From assembly GCF_014898815.1 (NCBI RefSeq), contig NW_026515431.1, forward strand, positions 24,827 through 88,826: a DNA stretch of 64,000 nucleotides, in the 5' to 3' direction. The notes under the pieces were generated by a model. That model was not told the DNA's origin. It ran no database searches and saw only the letters and a list, made by a program, of their open reading frames with translations. Of the stretch, positions 50,001 through 62,600 are shown piece by piece (position 1 is the first letter of the stretch; each line of letters starts with the position of its first letter). The position numbers and the translations under genes are program-made. Source of the stretch: Panonychus citri (taxonomy: Eukaryota > Arthropoda > Arachnida > Trombidiformes > Tetranychidae).

Positions 50001-53000
50001 GATTCAGAAATAATTTAATTAGTCAGAAAACATATAAATACATTCCAAAATTCTCCTTCCCATTATCATAAACTTTATCAATTAATTTGTTGAAAATTAA
50101 TTTTTTCTCTCAAATCGTTAGCATAATTAAGCCAATATATATTAACATTTTAAAACAATAATCCGACGTTATTTAACCTTCTCAATCTACCCAATTACTT
50201 TTGATTCCACAAAGTTGATAGTTTAACTTCAATCAACATAGAACATGAATTTACCTCATTCCCGCCTAAATACATAAAAATCAGTGATAACTTGATAACT
50301 ATTGATCTGTCACTCATGTTATGTATATCAGCAGATTCAAATAATTTAATTAGTCAGAAAAACATATAAATACATTCCAAAATTCTCCTTCCATTATCAT
50401 AAACTTTATCAATTAATTTGTTGAAAATTAATTTTTCTCTCAAATCGTTAGCATAATTAAGCCAATATATATTAACATTTTAAAACAATAATCCGTTATT
50501 TAACCTTCTCAATCTACCCAATTACTTTTGATTCCACAAAAGTTGATAGTTTAACTTCAATCAACAGAACATGATTTACCTCATTCCCGCCTAAATACAT
50601 AAAAATCAGTGATAACTTGATAACTATTGATCTGTCACTCATGTTATGTATATCAGCAGATTCAAAGTAATTTAATTAGTCAGAAAACATATAAATACAT
50701 TCCAAAATTCTCCTTCCATTATCATAAACTTTATCAATTAATTTGTTGAAAATTAATTTTTTCTCTCAAATCGTTAGCATAATTAAGCCAATATATTAAC
50801 ATTTTAAAACAATAATCCGACGTTATTTAACCTTCTCAATCTACCCAATTACTTTTGATTCCACAAAGTTGATAGTTTAACTTCAATCAACATAGAACAT
50901 GAATTTACCTCATTCCGCCTAAATACATAAAATCAGTGATAACTTGATAACTATTGATCTGTCACTCATGTTATGTATATCGGCAGATTCAAGTAATTTA
51001 ATTAGTCAGAAAAACATATAAATACATTCCAAAATTCTCCTTCCCATTATCATAAACTTTATCAATTAATTTGTTGAAAATTAATTTTTCTCTCAAATCG
51101 TTAGCATAATTAAGCCAATATATATTAACATTTTAAAACAATAATCGACGTTATTTAACTCAATCTACCCAATTACTTTTGATTCCACAAAAGTTGATAG
51201 TTTAACTTCAATCAACATAGAACATGAATTTACCTCATTCCGCCTAAATACATAAAATCAGTGATAACTTGATAACTATTGATCTGTCACTCATGTTATG
51301 TATATCAGCAGATTCAAGTAATTTAATTAGTCAGAAAACATATAAATACATTCCAAATTCTCCTTCCCATTATCATAAACTTTATCAATTAATTTGTTGA
51401 AAATTAATTTTTCTCTCAAATCGTTAGCATAATTAAGCCAATATATATTAACATTTTAAAACAATAATCGACGTTATTTAACCTTCTCAATCTACCCAAT
51501 TACTTTTGATTCCACAAAGTTGATAGTTTAACTTCAATCAACATAGAACATGAATTTACCTCATTCCCGCCTAAATACATAAAATCAGTGATAACTTGAT
51601 AACTATTGATCTGTCACTCATGTTATGTATCAGCAGATTCAGAGTAATTAATTAGTCAGAAAAACATATAAATACATTCCAAAATTCTCCTTCCCATTAT
51701 CATAAACTTTATCAATTAATTTGTTGAAAATTAATTTTTCTCAAATCGTTAGCATAATTAAGCCAATATATATTAACATTTTAAAACAATAATCCGACGT
51801 TATTTAACCTTCTCAATCTACCCAATTACTTTTGATTCCACAAAAGTTGATAGTTTAACTTCAATCAACATAGAACATGAATTTACCTCATTCCCGCCTA
51901 AATACATAAAAATCAGTGATAACTTGATAACTATTGATCTGTCACTCATGTTATGTATATCGGCAGATTCAGAGTAATTTAATTAGTCAGAAAAACATAT
52001 AAATACATTCCAAAATTCTCCTTCCCATTATCATAAACTTTATCAATTAATTTGTTGAAAATTAATTTTTTTCTCTCAAATCGTTAGCATAATTAAGCCA
52101 ATATATATTAACATTTTAAAACAATAATCCGACGTTATTTAACCTTCTCAATCTACCCAATTACTTTTGATTCCACAAAAGTTGATAGTTTAACTTCAAT
52201 CAACATAGAACATGAATTTACCTCATTCCCTAAATACATAAAAATCAGTGATAACTTGATAACTATTGATCTGTCACTCATGTTATGTATATCAGCAGAT
52301 TCAGATAATTTAATTAGTCAGAAAAACATATAAATACATTCCAAATTCTCCTTCCCATTATCATAAACTTTATCAATTAATTTGTTGAAAATTAATTTTT
52401 CTCTCAAATCGTTAGCATAATTAAGCCAATATATATTAACATTTAAAACAATAATCCGACGTTATTTAACCTTCTCAATCTACCCAATTACTTTTGATTC
52501 CACAAAAGTTGATAGTTTAACTTCAATCAACATAGAACATGAATTACCTCATTCCCGCCTAAATACATAAAAATCAGTGATAACTTGATAACTATTGATC
52601 TGTCACTCATGTTATATATCGGCAGATTCAGATAATTTAATTAGTCAGAAAAACATAAATACATTCCAAAATTCTCCTTCCCATTATCATAAACTTTATC
52701 AATTAATTTGTTGAAAATTAATTTTTTCTCTCAAATCGTTAGCATAATTAAGCCAATATATATTAACATTTTAAACAATAATCCGTTATTTAACCTTCTC
52801 AATCTACCCAATTACTTTTGATTCCACAAAGTTGATAGTTTAACTTCAATCAACATAGAACATGAATTTACCTCATTCCCTTAAATACATAAAAATCAGT
52901 GATAACTTGATAACTATTGATCTGTCACTCATGTTATGTATATCAGCAGATTCAGAGTAATTTAATTAGTCAGAAAACATATAAATACATTCCAAATTCT

Positions 53001-54637
53001 CCTTCCATTATCATAAACTTTATCAATTAATTTGTTGGAAAATTTTTTCTCTCAAATCGTTAGCATAATTAAGCCAATATATATTAACATTTAAAACAAT
53101 AATCCGACGTTATTTAACCTTCTCAATCTACCCAATTACTTTTGATTCCACAAAGTTGATAGTTTAACTTCAATCAACATAGAACATGAATTTACCTCAT
53201 TCCCGCCTAAATACATAAAATCAGTGATAACTTGATAACTATTGATCTGTCACTCATGTTATGTATATCAGCAGATTCAAATAATTTAATTAGTCAGAAA
53301 AACATATAAATACATTCCAAAATTCCTTCCCATTATCATAAACTTTATCAATTAATTTGTTGAAAATTAATTTTTCTCTCAAATCGTTAGCATAATTAAG
53401 CCAATATATATTAACATTTTAAAACAATAATCCGACGTTATTTAACCTTCTCAATCTACCCAATTACTTTTGATTCCACAAAAGTTGATAGTTTAACTTC
53501 AATCAACATAGAACATGAATTTACTCATTCCCGCCTAAATACATAAAAATCAGTGATAACTTGATAACTATTGATCTGTCACTCATGTTATGTATCGGCA
53601 GATTCAGAGTAATTTAATTAGTCAGAAAACATATAAATACATTCCAAAATTCTCCTTCCCATTATCATAAACTTTATCAATTAATTTGTTGAAAATGTTT
53701 TTCTCTCAAATCGTTAGCATAATTAAGCCAATATATATAACATTTAAAACAATAATCCGACGTTATTTAACCTTCAATCTACCCAATTACTTGATTCCAC
53801 AAAGTTGATAGTTTAACTTCAATCAACATAGAACATGAATTTACCTCATTCCCGCCTAAATACATAAAAATCAGTGATAACTTGATAACTATTGGATCTG
53901 TCACTCATGTTATGTATATCGGCAGATTCAGAGTAATTTAATTAGTCAGAAAAACATATAAATACATTCCAAAATTCTCCTTCCCATTATCATAAACTTT
54001 ATCAATTAATTTGTTGAAAATTAATTTTTTTCTCTCAAATCGTTAGCATAATTAAGCCAATATATATTAACATTTTAAAACAATAATCCGACGTTATTTA
54101 ACCTTCTCAATCTACCCAATTACTTTTGATTCCACAAAAGTTGATAGTTTAACTTCAATCAACATAGAACATGAATTTACCTCATTCCCGCCTAAATACA
54201 TAAAAATCAGTGATAACTTGATAACTATTGATCTGTCACTCATGTTATGTATATCGGCAGATTCAGAGTAATTTAATTAGTCAGAAAAACATATAAATAC
54301 ATTCCAAAATTCTCCTTCCCATTATCATAAACTTTATCAATTAATTTGTTGAAAATTAATTTTTTTCTCTCAAATCGTTAGCATAATTAAGCAATATATT
54401 AACATTTTAAAACAATAATCCGACGTTATTTAACCTTCTCAATCTACCCAATTACTTTTGATTCCACAAAAGTTGATAGTTTAACTTCAATCAACATAGA
54501 ACATGAATTTACCTCATTCCCGCCTAAATACATAAAAATCAGTGATAACTTGATAACTATTGATCTGTCACTCATGTTATGTATATCGGCAGATTCAGAT
54601 AATTTAATTAGTCAGAAAAACATATAAATACATTTCA
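47062..54637. repeat. ~330-bp satellite array, about 23 monomers
   Basis: Head-to-tail monomers with starts (GTCAGAAAA) at 47391, 47724, 48054, 48383, 48711 and 49040, spacing 328-333 bp. Monomers are almost identical, differing mostly by deletions of 1-5 bases. Each contains a 9-bp perfect inverted repeat AATTAATTT-GTTGA-AAATTAATT and a TATAAATA element. Open frames such as 49105-49293 are by-products of the repeat. With the left block this is a typical satellite. Function unknown. Confidence 0.97.
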
Positions 54638-54711
54638 AATCATATGTTTTCTACTTATATGTATTAATATTAATAAGTAATGTTTTATTTCCCATTTTTT
54701 CAACCTTACAG

Positions 54712-55023
54712 TCTATCTGGGATGCTTTTGGTCTGGAGTCAGTATTGTATTCAAGGTGTCTGGAACTCATTCAATTATTGTTACGAAAATTTGAAACACT
54801 ATTTAATTTTGAATATATTAACGGGTTCAAATTCAGTGCCATTTTTTCGATACACTTCGATTTTTTTGGTACATCGCAACCAGCTGATTTGTTAAGATTC
54901 AAATGTATCATACTGAAGTGGCTGTCTAAACAAATAGATAAAGCTATCAAAAGGGGTCGAAACACTTTGTCTATTCCGTTAGATGTTTTTTACGAATGCT
55001 TAGAGAAAATTCCTATTTATTAA
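54712..55023 (+). CDS. Orphan terminal exon 2
   Basis: A phase-0 open exon after CAACCTTACAG, ending TAA, about 103 codons, with no start at its left edge. It encodes SIWDAFGLESVLYSRCLELI, then LLRKFETLFNFEYINGF and a basic KCIILKWLSKQIDKAIKRG. Predicted helical, not recognised, not clearly related to the YW exons. It starts about 75 bp after the satellite ends. Confidence 0.4.
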   Translation, partial: SIWDAFGLESVLYSRCLELIQLLLRKFETLFNFEYINGFKFSAIFSIHFDFFGTSQPADLLRFKCIILKWLSKQIDKAIKRGRNTLSIPLDVFYECLEKIPIY

Positions 55024-55253
55024 TAAATGTTTGATGGCGTTTGTCTGTGAAAACTTCTGTGAGCTAATTGATTCACAATTCTCATTTCTATTCACTATTT
55101 CTTATTATTTCCGTGTTGATGACATGAGAAGCAAAGTTGTTTTCTAAGATTTGAATTTTTCAATTCTATGATCGCTTTTCTTCATTGTTTCAGTTCATGC
55201 AAACATATATTGACAGTTTTCATGAATAATCTAATCATTTGTTTTCTGTACAG

Positions 55254-55577
55254 AGCTCCAGTAAGCTAAACTTTTATGCGTATCAGTGGAGAATATTGGC
55301 TGCTGACAAGTTCTTTATAAAGGACGGAATGATATTGTATGTTCACGAGTTAGAAATTCCAACAATGTCTCCAATTATCATAGAAAAAGAGCTTATGGTT
55401 TTTGATAAAGGTCATGCCTATTGGAGTGTCGAAAATATCACAGTATATATTAATGAATTGGCAATTGAATTAGCTTCGAATGGTTCAACAAATGGTATAG
55501 AGATAGACCTCGAGACAAATGATGTTATTTTCGAAACAATCATGGACTTTCTTTGTTTGGAATACAACATTGACTGA
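55254..55577 (+). CDS. Orphan terminal exon 3 (YW family)
   Basis: A phase-0 open exon after TTTTCTGTACAG, ending TGA, about 107 codons. It encodes LNFYAYQWRILAADKFF, MILYVHELEIP, VFDKGHAYWSVENI and IEIDLETNDVIFETI. It is a diverged paralogue of 46642-46962 and is related to the module 2 terminal exon. A poly(A)-signal-like AATAAAT lies near 55649. No leader exon is seen in the 230 bp between it and orphan exon 2, so it would be an alternative last exon or part of a gene with a distant start. Confidence 0.45.
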   Translation, partial: SSSKLNFYAYQWRILAADKFFIKDGMILYVHELEIPTMSPIIIEKELMVFDKGHAYWSVENITVYINELAIELASNGSTNGIEIDLETNDVIFETIMDFLCLEYNID

Positions 55578-56684
55578 ACGAGTTCGTCCAATTTGACACT
55601 GCAAAATTTCACACACAAGTTCGTGTTAAGTAACATCTTATACTGGATAAATAAATACAAGTACTTTAGTTCATATCAAACTTTATTGTTAGTGTTCTTT
55701 AATTGTCAGATTATCATACCAATGTTAGCTTTTTTGATTACTTGACACTACCTCACAATCTCAAAACAAACATATACGTCTGGTAACAAATATACGTTAT
55801 CCTCGACTCATAACTAATACAACAGTTATATCAGTCATGTCTCGATATTCATTTTCAAGAGTTTGCAAGTACCATTCATTTTAGAATTTCAAATATATGA
55901 ATAGTGCTTAAAGAAGAACAAATGTTCAAAACGTACTTTCGGGTCGTTTCTTGGTGCTTATAGTTTGCTATCACTAATAAACTTATTCTAAAATTTATTT
56001 TCTACCCGATCCATAAGTCCAAATAGTTGATCGTTGAAGTTTCACTAAAAACTATAATAATATATACAATATTAAAGACTTTGAGTTTGCATAAATTTTT
56101 AATCATTTGAGACGGTCATCTTATCACTTAAAGATAAATTCAAAACAAAGATAAAATTATATGTATTGAAATTGGAAAAAGTTAGATATCAAAATTAATA
56201 TTCAATTGATTACCATTACCTGCGCGAATTATTAAAAATTTATGCAAACTCAAAGTCTTCTTCTCATTTCTTACAAATTTAACATTGGTCTATTTAAACT
56301 CTTTGCAGAATCATCACTTTTTAATGAGTAGTTTAAATTACCAATAATTTATAATACAGATTTAAGCCAAAGTTATTCAACGCGATCTTTTCTGGATACT
56401 TGAAACTCTTATAAAACTTTACTATAATTTACTGTAACTAAATGGTAAACAATTGACTTTTTTTCTTGATTGTTGAAGATGAAACTTATTTACATTTGAT
56501 TCTGAATGAAAATTAAATTAATTATTTTGATTACATTTGATTAACACAATTTTCTACCATGAAAATGAATGAATTATCCGATTTTTCATTGATATAATTA
56601 ATATTTACACAATTGAATTAAAGTTGAATAACAATGAATACGAATGATGCTCGTTGATTGTTGCCCAAATTATCATTTCAACAA
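55578..56684. other. Intergenic, nothing recognised
   Basis: AT-rich DNA without supported exons. It separates two convergent units: the terminal exons on the plus strand and the HOIP-like gene on the minus strand. Confidence 0.5.
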
Positions 56685-59600
56685 TTAAATCACTTGACAG
56701 GTTCTAATCAATGGACATTCCTTCCTGATTATCTGTATAGAAATTAAATATCAAAAGATAATTACAATCAAATGAATATGAAAATTAACAGAATAATACA
56801 AATCACAATTACAATACAATTGTAATCTAAAGGATTGTATTAATTGCGATTCTATTTTTAAATTGTATCATAAAAAGATGAACACGATCATCAACAGCGA
56901 TTATTTCAAAATTTTCGAGTTGATATTTGAAATCGAACTCACCTCATAAAGAATAGTTCGATAATCTTGTCCATTCTTCTTAATTGGAAGTATAAGATTA
57001 TCTCGACGAAGAACATAAAACCAATTCATCTTCGGTGAAAATCTCAATCTGATCGATTCATGTTCGAATTAATCCACCAAGATATGATATAATGTTGCCT
57101 GAAGGCAAATAAGAAGAAGAAGAAAAATTGATAAAAATTGGTAACTAATTTTGTCTTCTAATTTTGGATTATCAACAATTAAAGTTAATTTCATTGAAAA
57201 ATACTCACCTTTACAAACACCGGCGGTTTCAAGATTATTGCCACAGGCAAATCCTTCAATCCTTCAGGATACTCTTTCTGCTCCATTATCATACAAATCA
57301 CGAGATTCATTTGATTGATTGTTTATCTTCATGATATTATATTCAATCTTATGAATCTAATTAACATAAGAATTAGGTTAAAGATTAGATAGTCAATAGG
57401 ATTAACGATTAATTCATCTTAATTCTTACATCTAATAGTTGCCTTAATTCATTGACTTCTTATCTCGTAAATAAAATAAACAATTTCGGGATGAGCATGT
57501 AATCCAAGTTTATCACACCAATTTGAGATTTTACATTTCTAAGAGTTAATTAACAATTAATTATTAGTAGAATTAAGAAATTAACTTGACAATTAGTCAA
57601 TTAAATGTACCATGGTGTATCACAACGTAGTCAAGTATCCTGAAACCGCACAAGAAGGCGGAACATCAAGTATAATTATCATTAGTTAACCATCAGAATT
57701 AATCAATTATATTTTACTTTTTTTCGTAATAATAATAAGCATCAAGAGGGTAAAGGTAAACAATTAACCATTAATTAGATAGAACTAGTTTAGTGATTAA
57801 TTTGTGATTAAGAGGAAGGAGAAGGGAAAAGTATCATAGGGATTGTATTCTAATTTATATAATAGATTGATTGTTGATTTGATTGTTGTGTAGTTAATTG
57901 TGATTACTTACTGATCCTAATCTGAATGTTTGTCTGCAACCTCCACAGAAATCATGGGAACATTGGACACAATGGAAATGCATACATCCTCCTTTGGATA
58001 GTTCGTAATGGAAATTACAATTGGGACAATCGATTCCGAATTGTTTGAGATGAAGTTCTAATTGATTATCTGAGTATTCTGGGTCATTTAATCGTTTCCA
58101 TTCAGTGAATTGATCACAGGTAATTCCGGTATGTTGATCTTCCCAAATCTATCAGAATCATGATGAAGATGATTGAATATGAATGAAAAGATAATCGATT
58201 AGATTGTAAACTTTAATACATTTTAACAATTAGATTTACCTTATGACAAGAGGCACAATTAACGATTTTACAATCAGGACAGGTAATTGTTTTAGCCGCT
58301 GGATTGGAAGCGATAAAACCTGATGAACAATTAGTACACCAACGGAAAGATGGATCTTTAGATAGAACTTTATCTCGAACTTTTCGTTGCCAAAGTTCGT
58401 GAAGATCAGCTGATACCAGAGATTTAACCAGTTGATCGAGAAGGGAAAGATAATCACAAACAGAATCTTCATCGTCCGATGAGATTACAGGTTCGGAACA
58501 AAAGGGACATGTGATTATGAACACTGAGGCCTCACGAATTTGAACGGAAAAGTATTGACGTAAACAATTAACACAGGCCTTGTGAGTGCACGAAATCATT
58601 GAGACCATATCACGAATATGAAATGAACCTGCACACAGTTCACATTCATATGCCGATCGAGCATAACCAAAGTGAGGATTCAGCGATTCCTTATCGATTA
58701 CAGGTAATTCAGTGATCGGTGTAACAGGTAATAAGGTTGATTTACCGTTAGAACCATCGGCCTCCGATACTGTTACTTTCTCCTTTAGATTTGTTAATGG
58801 AACAACTTTTTTCTTCAAACTTTTTGTAACTTTTTTTTCCAGCGGATTTTCAATATTACCAATTGATTGAGTTTCTTGATTATCTGATTGTTTCTCTTGA
58901 TTAACTTTCTGATGTTCTTTTGATGATGATGATTCTGTTATATTGATTGTCGTCTCTGATTGTGAGGATGTTTTTAAAGTCTCCATAGACTCTTTGATTG
59001 GTTCATGATTGGATTCATCTTCTTCTGATTGTTGACTCCATTTGTCTGAATCATTTGAATCAAAATCATCTCTATTAAGTATTTCAAAATCTCTGTTAAT
59101 TTCCTCATCTTCCTCTTGGGATTTATCACTTTTAGCTAAATCTTCATGGTTTCCATCTTCATCCGAATCATCATTATAACCATCAATACTGTTAATCCCC
59201 AATTGAGATAATCTTTGCTCTAAACTTTTTCTCAAATTTTCATAATCCTCCATTTCTTTATCATCATCTTCTTCATCTTCATCTTCGTCATAGTCTCTGT
59301 CTTCGTTATCGTTATCTTCTTCATCATCTGTTTCTTTATCTTCCACTGAATCAGACCTTAATCTTACAAGTTCCTCATTCTCTTCATCCTCATCTCCATC
59401 AATTTCGTCAACATTTTCTTCATCATCTTCGATATCTTCTTCCTCTTCCTCAATAAGAATATTTTCCTCAATCTCTTCCACTTCATTAACAGCGTCAAGA
59501 TATTTAACTTCAATATCCACCAATCGATCGTCATCTTCATCTTCATCTTCATCCTCATCATTTACATTGGTGCCAACATTTATCTTCTCTCTCATCTCAT

Positions 59601-62600
59601 CTTCATTGTCATCTGAAGGTTCAGAAAAATATTCACCAGAAGATGAAGATGATCGAGATAAAGTTATTTCATCGGCTTTAAGTTCATTTTTATCATTTCT
59701 CAGGGACGAAGATGAACATTGTAACAATCGTATCGACTCTTGGTTCTGCTGGTTTTGGTTAGTTAGCAAAGCGATCGGAACAGCGTCCATATTAGATTTA
59801 CCTGAACCTGATTCCTCGATATCGAGACTAAATGATTTTACATCTTTCTTTTCATCAGATTTATCTTCCTCCTTCCGTTGGACACATTTATCGATTGCCT
59901 GCCAAATATTACCTTTGGTTAATCGTAAGGCCAATTTAGCGTCTTTCGTTGTAACTAAATCGATCGCTGTTAATTTATATTTCTTCCCGAGGCGTTTCTT
60001 TTCATTCTGAACTAATTGATTGTTGGAAAGTGTCAAAACTGTTTCAATCATATTATTCCAGTTCTCATCTAACCAATCTAAAGGTGAAGTTGAGTTAAAT
60101 GTTAAAGCGATTTCAATATCATCAGCGGTGAAACCTTTTTTCTCGGCATCTCGAAGTAATTTGAACATTTGAAAGCCCGATTGTAGTTGAGATTGGGCTG
60201 AAGATATCGAAGCTGTTGTTGATCCAACGGAAGCGGCACTTTGATTGGTTCGATTATCAATCGATAAATTTTCATTGCTCATGAATTTACCGTTAAAACC
60301 ACTCGAATGACCCAAGTAACTTAAAGCATTTGGCTCAGTTCGAGTACCTGGAAATAGCGGTTGATTGTGATCTGGAATAGTTTGATGGCTCGGCAATTGG
60401 TTCATCGGTATATTGCCATTTGTAAATTGTACATTGATTGTGAACTGTTGAGGTAATTAGAGCCAGCGTATACTGCTAATGGATGGTTGATCATTTCACA
60501 ATTTGGTGAATTTAATCCGATGTAATTGTTTGATCGTAATCTATTTACGTCGTAACTTGGAAACATGGAACCAGGACTTACAATTGATTGACTAGAATTG
60601 ATTTGATTTAATTGTTGGCCCATCATTGGATATTGATTTGGATACGATGGATAAATTTGCTGATTTGTTTGCTGTTGTTGTTGATTGTGATAAATTGCTG
60701 GTAAATTCAATGGAATTGGTGAACCAGCAATTCCTAATTGTGGGTTTTGATTAATTGGCTGATTAACTAATGCTTGAGGTGTGATTAATGGTTGACTTAA
60801 TTCATTAGAATTAAAATCAACAGGTTTGTTAGCCTGATTAATTTCACTTGGACTTTTGTTAATTCCCACCAATCCAGTATTATGATTTTCATTCAAATCT
60901 TTACCCTGATCATTTTTAATTGTAGTTGAAGATGCATCAACTGATTGCTGTTGTTTAATCTGTTGATCACTTTTAATTGTAATCTCATTATTTTCAAATT
61001 CAATTGGTTGTTGCTGTTGTTTTGATTGTGGTTCATCATTAACTTTAATTGTTGTTGTTTCACTTTTCACAGGCTCAGCCTCCTTAATTGTTGCCCTTTT
61101 ATTAGTTGAATTTCTGATTAGATCAATTTCTTGTTCCAATTTTTCAAAAGTTTCTTCAATATCTTTGAAATTATTAGATGATAATGGACTCATTGACCTT
61201 TCACCTTCCTTTTTATTATCTTTATTATTCTGATGTTTATCAATTGAATCTCTTTTTCTCACAGAATCAGGCCAATCCAATTCACTATCAATCGCTTTAT
61301 CCAAATGCTTGACCGCAGCCTTATTATTACTATTGATTAGATGACCATCATCTTCATTATCCTGATGATAATTATCATCGTAATTACCGTTATTTGTTTT
61401 AAATTGTTTCATAAAATCATCACTATTTCTCATGGAATCAATTCTCAATGGAACTGGTTCTTTCCTTTGAGATGAAGTTGAAGCAATCAATTGATTAGCT
61501 TGATTATCATCATGATCATTATCTTCATTTTCATCAATTAATGATGATGATAATGATTGTTTTCTTTTTCTCTCTTCTTTTCTTTCAAGTCGACGATTTT
61601 CCCGTTCAACTCGTTTCTCATTTTCTAACCTTCGACGAAGCTCCTTCTCAATCTCCATTTGTTCACGAATTAAATCACTGGTTATAACTACTTCAGGTCC
61701 CTTTTTACCAACCGATTGATTAGCTGATTCGACTGATCGATTCTCTTTCGTCGGCTCTTCTTTCATTGGCCTTGGTTGTTTTCCCCGTTGACCGATGCGC
61801 TTCAATCGACTGGGATGACTTTTACCACACATTTCACAAATCTCAGCGTTCGGGTTATTCACATAGGTACAAGCATAACAAGTCCACAATTTATTTGGCT
61901 CTAACGAAGATGCTTGACTAAATCTATCATCATCTTCCTCATCAATTTCATCATCTTCCGATTGGCTTGCGTAATCATCTTCATCTTCTGAATCGGTTGC
62001 TCTCATTGAGTAACGAGATGACGTAAGTGACCTGGGAATTGATGTTGATCTTTGATCAAACATTTTATTCCGAGATTGTGATGAATGATTTTGATGATGA
62101 TGTGGATGAGGATGAGGATGAGGAGGATGGGAACGATGGTGAGAAGATGATGAAGATGAGACGGATGATTTTCGCATGATTCCAGGTGAGCTTTCACGAA
62201 CTACCGATGACCGAACTGATTGACTTGAACCACTTCGCTTGGGGCGATTCAAGTTAAGCGATCGTAATGATGGTGAGGGTGACGCTCTTAAATTATTATT
62301 ATAAGAAGAAGGTGGTAAAGGTGAAGGACCAATACCACCCCCTGGAATCATCGGATACCCTCCTGAATACATTGGATAAACAGGATTAATCCAATAAGGT
62401 GGAACCATTGGTTGTTGATGATTCTGTTGTTGCCATTGCTGATTAACTAAATATGAACTTTGAGATCGTTTCATTGAACCATTTCGACGATTAACTAATG
62501 ATGATAATCTACTCTTATTACGAGTTAATGTCCCATGATCAGGAAAATCTTCATCTGAAACTTGATCATCTCTATCATCCAACCCGAGATCCTCCATACT

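Noticed and set aside
47062..54637. Regular repeats that might suggest a CRISPR array
   Set aside because: The whole ~330-bp unit repeats without unique spacers, in clearly eukaryotic DNA. It is a satellite.
59567..60010. 147-codon plus-strand open frame
   Set aside because: It is the antisense shadow of the HOIP-like giant exon, produced by its Asp/Glu/Ser codon bias.
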